Translations under genes and position numbers: made by a program
In this document: positions 5,808-6,843 of the stretch, in pieces
Layout of the letters: each line of letters opens with the position of its first letter
Position numbering within the stretch: the first letter of the stretch is position 1
Notes under the pieces: model-generated
Told to the model about the DNA's origin: nothing
Databases searched by the model: none
The model's input: only the letters and a program-made list of their open reading frames with translations
Assembly (NCBI GenBank): GCA_022759345.1
Contig: JAEMPK010000074.1
Location: 1-6,843 of the forward strand
DNA: 6,843 nucleotides
Reading direction: 5' to 3'
Origin: Pyrobaculum sp.
GTDB taxonomy: Archaea; Thermoproteota; Thermoprotei; Thermoproteales; Thermoproteaceae

Positions 5808-5945
5808 TTGCGTAAAGACATCTTGTTTGTGGTGGTTGTGTTTTGGCGTCGGGTTTTCGGTGGGGGACTGCGCCACAACGCTCAACCGCCCAAGACAGCC
5901 ATGCCGCAGGATCACGTGGCGAAGAGGAGGGCCCTCGGCTGTTGA
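5808..5945 (+). CDS. Weak candidate small ORF, 45 residues
   Basis: The frame starts at TTG 5808 and ends at TGA 5943-5945. AAGGAGGT (5791-5798), a near-perfect match to the archaeal anti-Shine-Dalgarno, precedes it with a 9-base gap. The product would begin MRKDILFVVVVFWRRVF, a basic residue pair followed by a short hydrophobic patch, and end in a basic tail (VAKRRALGC). I recognise no family. Against it: a rare TTG start, no clear promoter at a distance that would include the ribosome site, and inverted repeats across the same bases that could instead mean a structured RNA. Confidence 0.2.
   Translation: MRKDILFVVVVFWRRVFGGGLRHNAQPPKTAMPQDHVAKRRALGC
5835..5943. repeat. Cluster of inverted repeats, possible structured RNA
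   Basis: Several arms can pair. ACAGCC (5895-5900) pairs with GGCTGT (5937-5942), extendable by a G-T pair. Inside it GCCGC (5903-5907) pairs with GTGGC (5916-5920) around an 8-base loop. To the left GTTGT plus GGCG (5835-5839, 5845-5848) pairs with CGCCACAAC (5871-5879) with a 5-base bulge. CGCCAC (5871-5876) could alternatively pair with GTGGCG (5916-5921). The folds were judged by eye only and no known RNA family is recognised. Confidence 0.3.
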
Positions 5946-5979
5946 TGACGTTCGAGGGTAGGAAGGATTTTTGCGGGGA

Positions 5980-5989
5980 TTTTATTTAA
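5980..5989 (+). promoter_or_regulatory. Probable TATA box of rnhB
   Basis: TTTTATTTAA lies with its centre about 21-22 bases before the GTG at 6006, slightly closer than the other boxes here. No ribosome site precedes the GTG, so a leaderless or nearly leaderless message is likely. Confidence 0.45.
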
Positions 5990-6005
5990 CTGATGTATTT
6001 GTGTT

Positions 6006-6590
6006 GTGTTTGGTGGAGTCGACGAGGCTGGGCGGGGGCCTGTGATCGGCCCTATGGTCATTGCCGTGGTGGTGGGCGAGACGGAGGCCTTGAGGCGGCT
6101 TGGCGTTAAGGATTCGAAGCGTCTGAGGCCGAGTGCCCGGATGAGTCTCTTTGACGAGATTTTAAGGGTGGCTGACTGCGTTAATTATGTTGTGGTGGAG
6201 CCGCACATCATCGATTTATACGTGGAAAAAGACGGCTTAAATGCGCTGGAGCTGGACTTCACGGCGAGGCTTGTGGAGGTGTGCCCTGCCGATCTTTACT
6301 ATGTGGACTCTCCAGATGTGAAGCCGGAGCGTTACGCCAGTGCGCTCGCCCTTCTGACTGGGCGGAGGTTTGTGGCGCTTCACCACGGGGAGGAGGTGCC
6401 CCAAGTGGCCGCCGCCAGCATTGTGGCTAAGGTGGTTAGAGATCGCTTAGTGGAGTTGATAAGGCGTGAAGTTGGCGAGGTGGGGAGCGGCTACCCGGGG
6501 GATCCCAAAACTAGAGAGGCCTTGCAAGCCGGCAGGGTGCCTCCCGAGTGCGTTAGGTTCAGCTGGAAGACGATGCGTCTTCGTAGCTGA
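6006..6590 (+). CDS. rnhB: Ribonuclease HII
   Basis: A 194-residue type 2 RNase H that cuts the RNA strand of RNA-DNA hybrids and removes single ribonucleotides and primers from DNA. The N-terminus MFGGVDEAGRGPVIGPM (1-17) carries the first two metal ligands, Asp6 and Glu7, in the DEAGRG motif. KDSKRL (35-40) is conserved. YYVDSPDV (98-105) holds the third ligand Asp101, AAASIVAKVVRDR (135-147) is the hallmark block, and GSGYPGDPKTR (160-170) is the archaeal substrate-binding block. At the usual fourth acidic ligand, normally within HKAD, this protein reads HHGEE with Glu129. GTG 6006 is the only in-frame start after a TGA at 5991-5993 that keeps the DEAGRG motif. The length is slightly short but complete. 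A GC-rich hairpin follows the stop at once. Confidence 0.93.
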   Translation: MFGGVDEAGRGPVIGPMVIAVVVGETEALRRLGVKDSKRLRPSARMSLFDEILRVADCVNYVVVEPHIIDLYVEKDGLNALELDFTARLVEVCPADLYYVDSPDVKPERYASALALLTGRRFVALHHGEEVPQVAAASIVAKVVRDRLVELIRREVGEVGSGYPGDPKTREALQAGRVPPECVRFSWKTMRLRS

Positions 6591-6621
6591 CCTCCTACCC
6601 TCGGGGCGCCCCGTAGGGAGG
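6591..6621. repeat. GC-rich hairpin directly after the rnhB stop
   Basis: CCTCC-TAC (6591-6598) pairs with GTA-G-GGAGG (6613-6621), eight base pairs with one bulged G. Inside, GGG (6603-6605) can pair with CCC (6610-6612) around GCGC. The inner bases also form the perfect 12-base palindrome CGGGGCGCCCCG (6602-6613). No T tract follows, so it is not a typical archaeal terminator; it may protect the 3' end or block read-through. The stop codon of the opposing frame lies inside the left arm. Confidence 0.45.
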
Positions 6622-6843
6622 CGCCCTCGCCCCGTCTTCATCGGCGTCTTGGGCGGGGGTCATGGGGGCGGCCCGGGCCAGCACCGCGGGCCACTGGGAG
6701 CTGGCCTTCAACGCCCTGAGCGAAGTCCACACGGCGCGCACGACGGGCCACGGGACAAGCGGGTTTCTCTTCTTCGCTACGTCTTTTGGCATAATTCCTT
6801 TTTTCAGCCTCTTCCCTACCTCCTTCACATCCCACCAGACGCC
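6595..6843 (-). CDS. C-terminal part of an unrecognised protein (5' end probably outside window)
   Basis: On the - strand this frame is open from the right edge to TAG at 6597-6595, giving 82 residues. It starts GVWWDVKEVGKRLKKG at the edge; a GTG at 6828 could be a start, but the frame continues past it to the edge. The middle is basic and Trp/Val-rich (NPLVPWPVVRAVWTSL), and the tail is Ala/Pro/Gly/Asp-rich and probably disordered. Codon third positions are strongly G/C, as in real genes here, but the whole stretch is very GC-rich, which keeps several frames open by chance, including a + strand frame from ATG 6664. I recognise no family. It is convergent with rnhB, 4 bases from stop to stop. 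Confidence 0.42.
   Translation of the reverse strand, partial: GVWWDVKEVGKRLKKGIMPKDVAKKRNPLVPWPVVRAVWTSLRALKASSQWPAVLARAAPMTPAQDADEDGARAPPYGAPRG

Larger units (their letters stand above)
5750..6005. other. 256-base intergenic region without a confident gene
   Basis: This gap holds the zinc-finger promoter on its left and the probable rnhB promoter on its right. Between them, about 5790-5960, I recognise no known gene or RNA. It contains a strong Shine-Dalgarno-like AAGGAGGT (5791-5798) followed by a TTG-started frame of 45 codons. It also has several inverted repeats (see separate entries), the 10-base palindrome GAGGGCCCTC (5927-5936), and a TGATGA (5943-5948) with a later CTGA (5990-5993). 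A - strand frame open from 5981 to TAA at 5781-5783 has only a weak GTG start (5915) and an unlikely composition. Confidence 0.6.

Noticed and set aside
5835..5943. Minimal RNase P RNA of the Pyrobaculum type
   Set aside because: The size and AAGACAG-like bases (5892-5897) raised the idea, but I could not place the conserved P4 sequences or a closing P1 helix.
5949..5960. TTCGAGG resembling a tRNA T-loop
   Set aside because: The flanking five-base arms do not pair and no acceptor, D or anticodon arms could be fitted.
5781..5981. - strand open frame across the intergenic region
   Set aside because: Its best start is a GTG at 5915, giving about 44 residues of unlikely composition (poor in hydrophobics at the end, rich in His, Asn and Thr), with no ribosome site or well-placed promoter.
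5943..5993. C/D box small RNA candidate: TGATGA at 5943-5948 and CTGA at 5990-5993
   Set aside because: The outer box distance is plausible, but the base before TGATGA is T rather than a purine, no internal D' or C' boxes are visible, and the CTGA lies beside the rnhB TATA region.
6664..6843. + strand open frame from ATG 6664 to the right edge
   Set aside because: It shares its span with a - strand frame of more coding-like third positions, has no ribosome site or TATA box, and GC-rich DNA keeps frames open by chance.

Overview
The window looks like a stretch of chromosome from a hyperthermophilic crenarchaeon of the Pyrobaculum/Thermoproteus type. This rests on dense, GC-rich coding, many GTG starts, archaeal TATA boxes placed about 25 bases before start codons (the leaderless pattern known from Pyrobaculum), and the gene families themselves. 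The genus is an inference.

Layout from left to right. (1) The 3' end of a + strand gene, probably an HtpX-like M48 metalloprotease, stops exactly where a convergent gene stops. (2) A two-gene - strand operon encodes a MYG1-like DHH-type phosphoesterase followed, with an 8-base overlap, by a small SAM-dependent methyltransferase. (3) An 89-base divergent intergenic region carries back-to-back TATA boxes and leads rightward into a lone sugar-type (CUT1/MalK/GlcV-like) ABC ATPase with no permease or binding protein beside it. (4) A + strand run follows: acetyl-CoA acetyltransferase (thiolase), ammonia-dependent NAD synthetase nadE, and a PadR-family winged-helix regulator that overlaps nadE by 8 bases. 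(5) A 57-residue C2H2 zinc-finger protein lies convergent to padR; the two stop codons share one CTAG. It has its own TATA box. (6) About 256 bases hold no confident gene but contain several inverted repeats and one weak small-ORF candidate. (7) Ribonuclease HII (rnhB), followed at once by a strong GC-rich hairpin. (8) The 3' end of an unrecognised - strand reading frame runs off the right edge.

No single pathway unites these genes. They are mostly core metabolism (thiolase for acetoacetyl-CoA and the mevalonate route, NadE for NAD) and nucleic-acid upkeep (RNase HII, possibly the MYG1-like protein), with two small DNA-binding candidates (PadR and the zinc finger) between nadE and rnhB. I see no insertion sequence, CRISPR array, tRNA or rRNA. 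The least explained parts are the zinc-finger microprotein, the repeat-rich gap before rnhB, unusual residues at normally conserved sites of NadE and RNase HII, and the orphan ATPase with atypical base composition.
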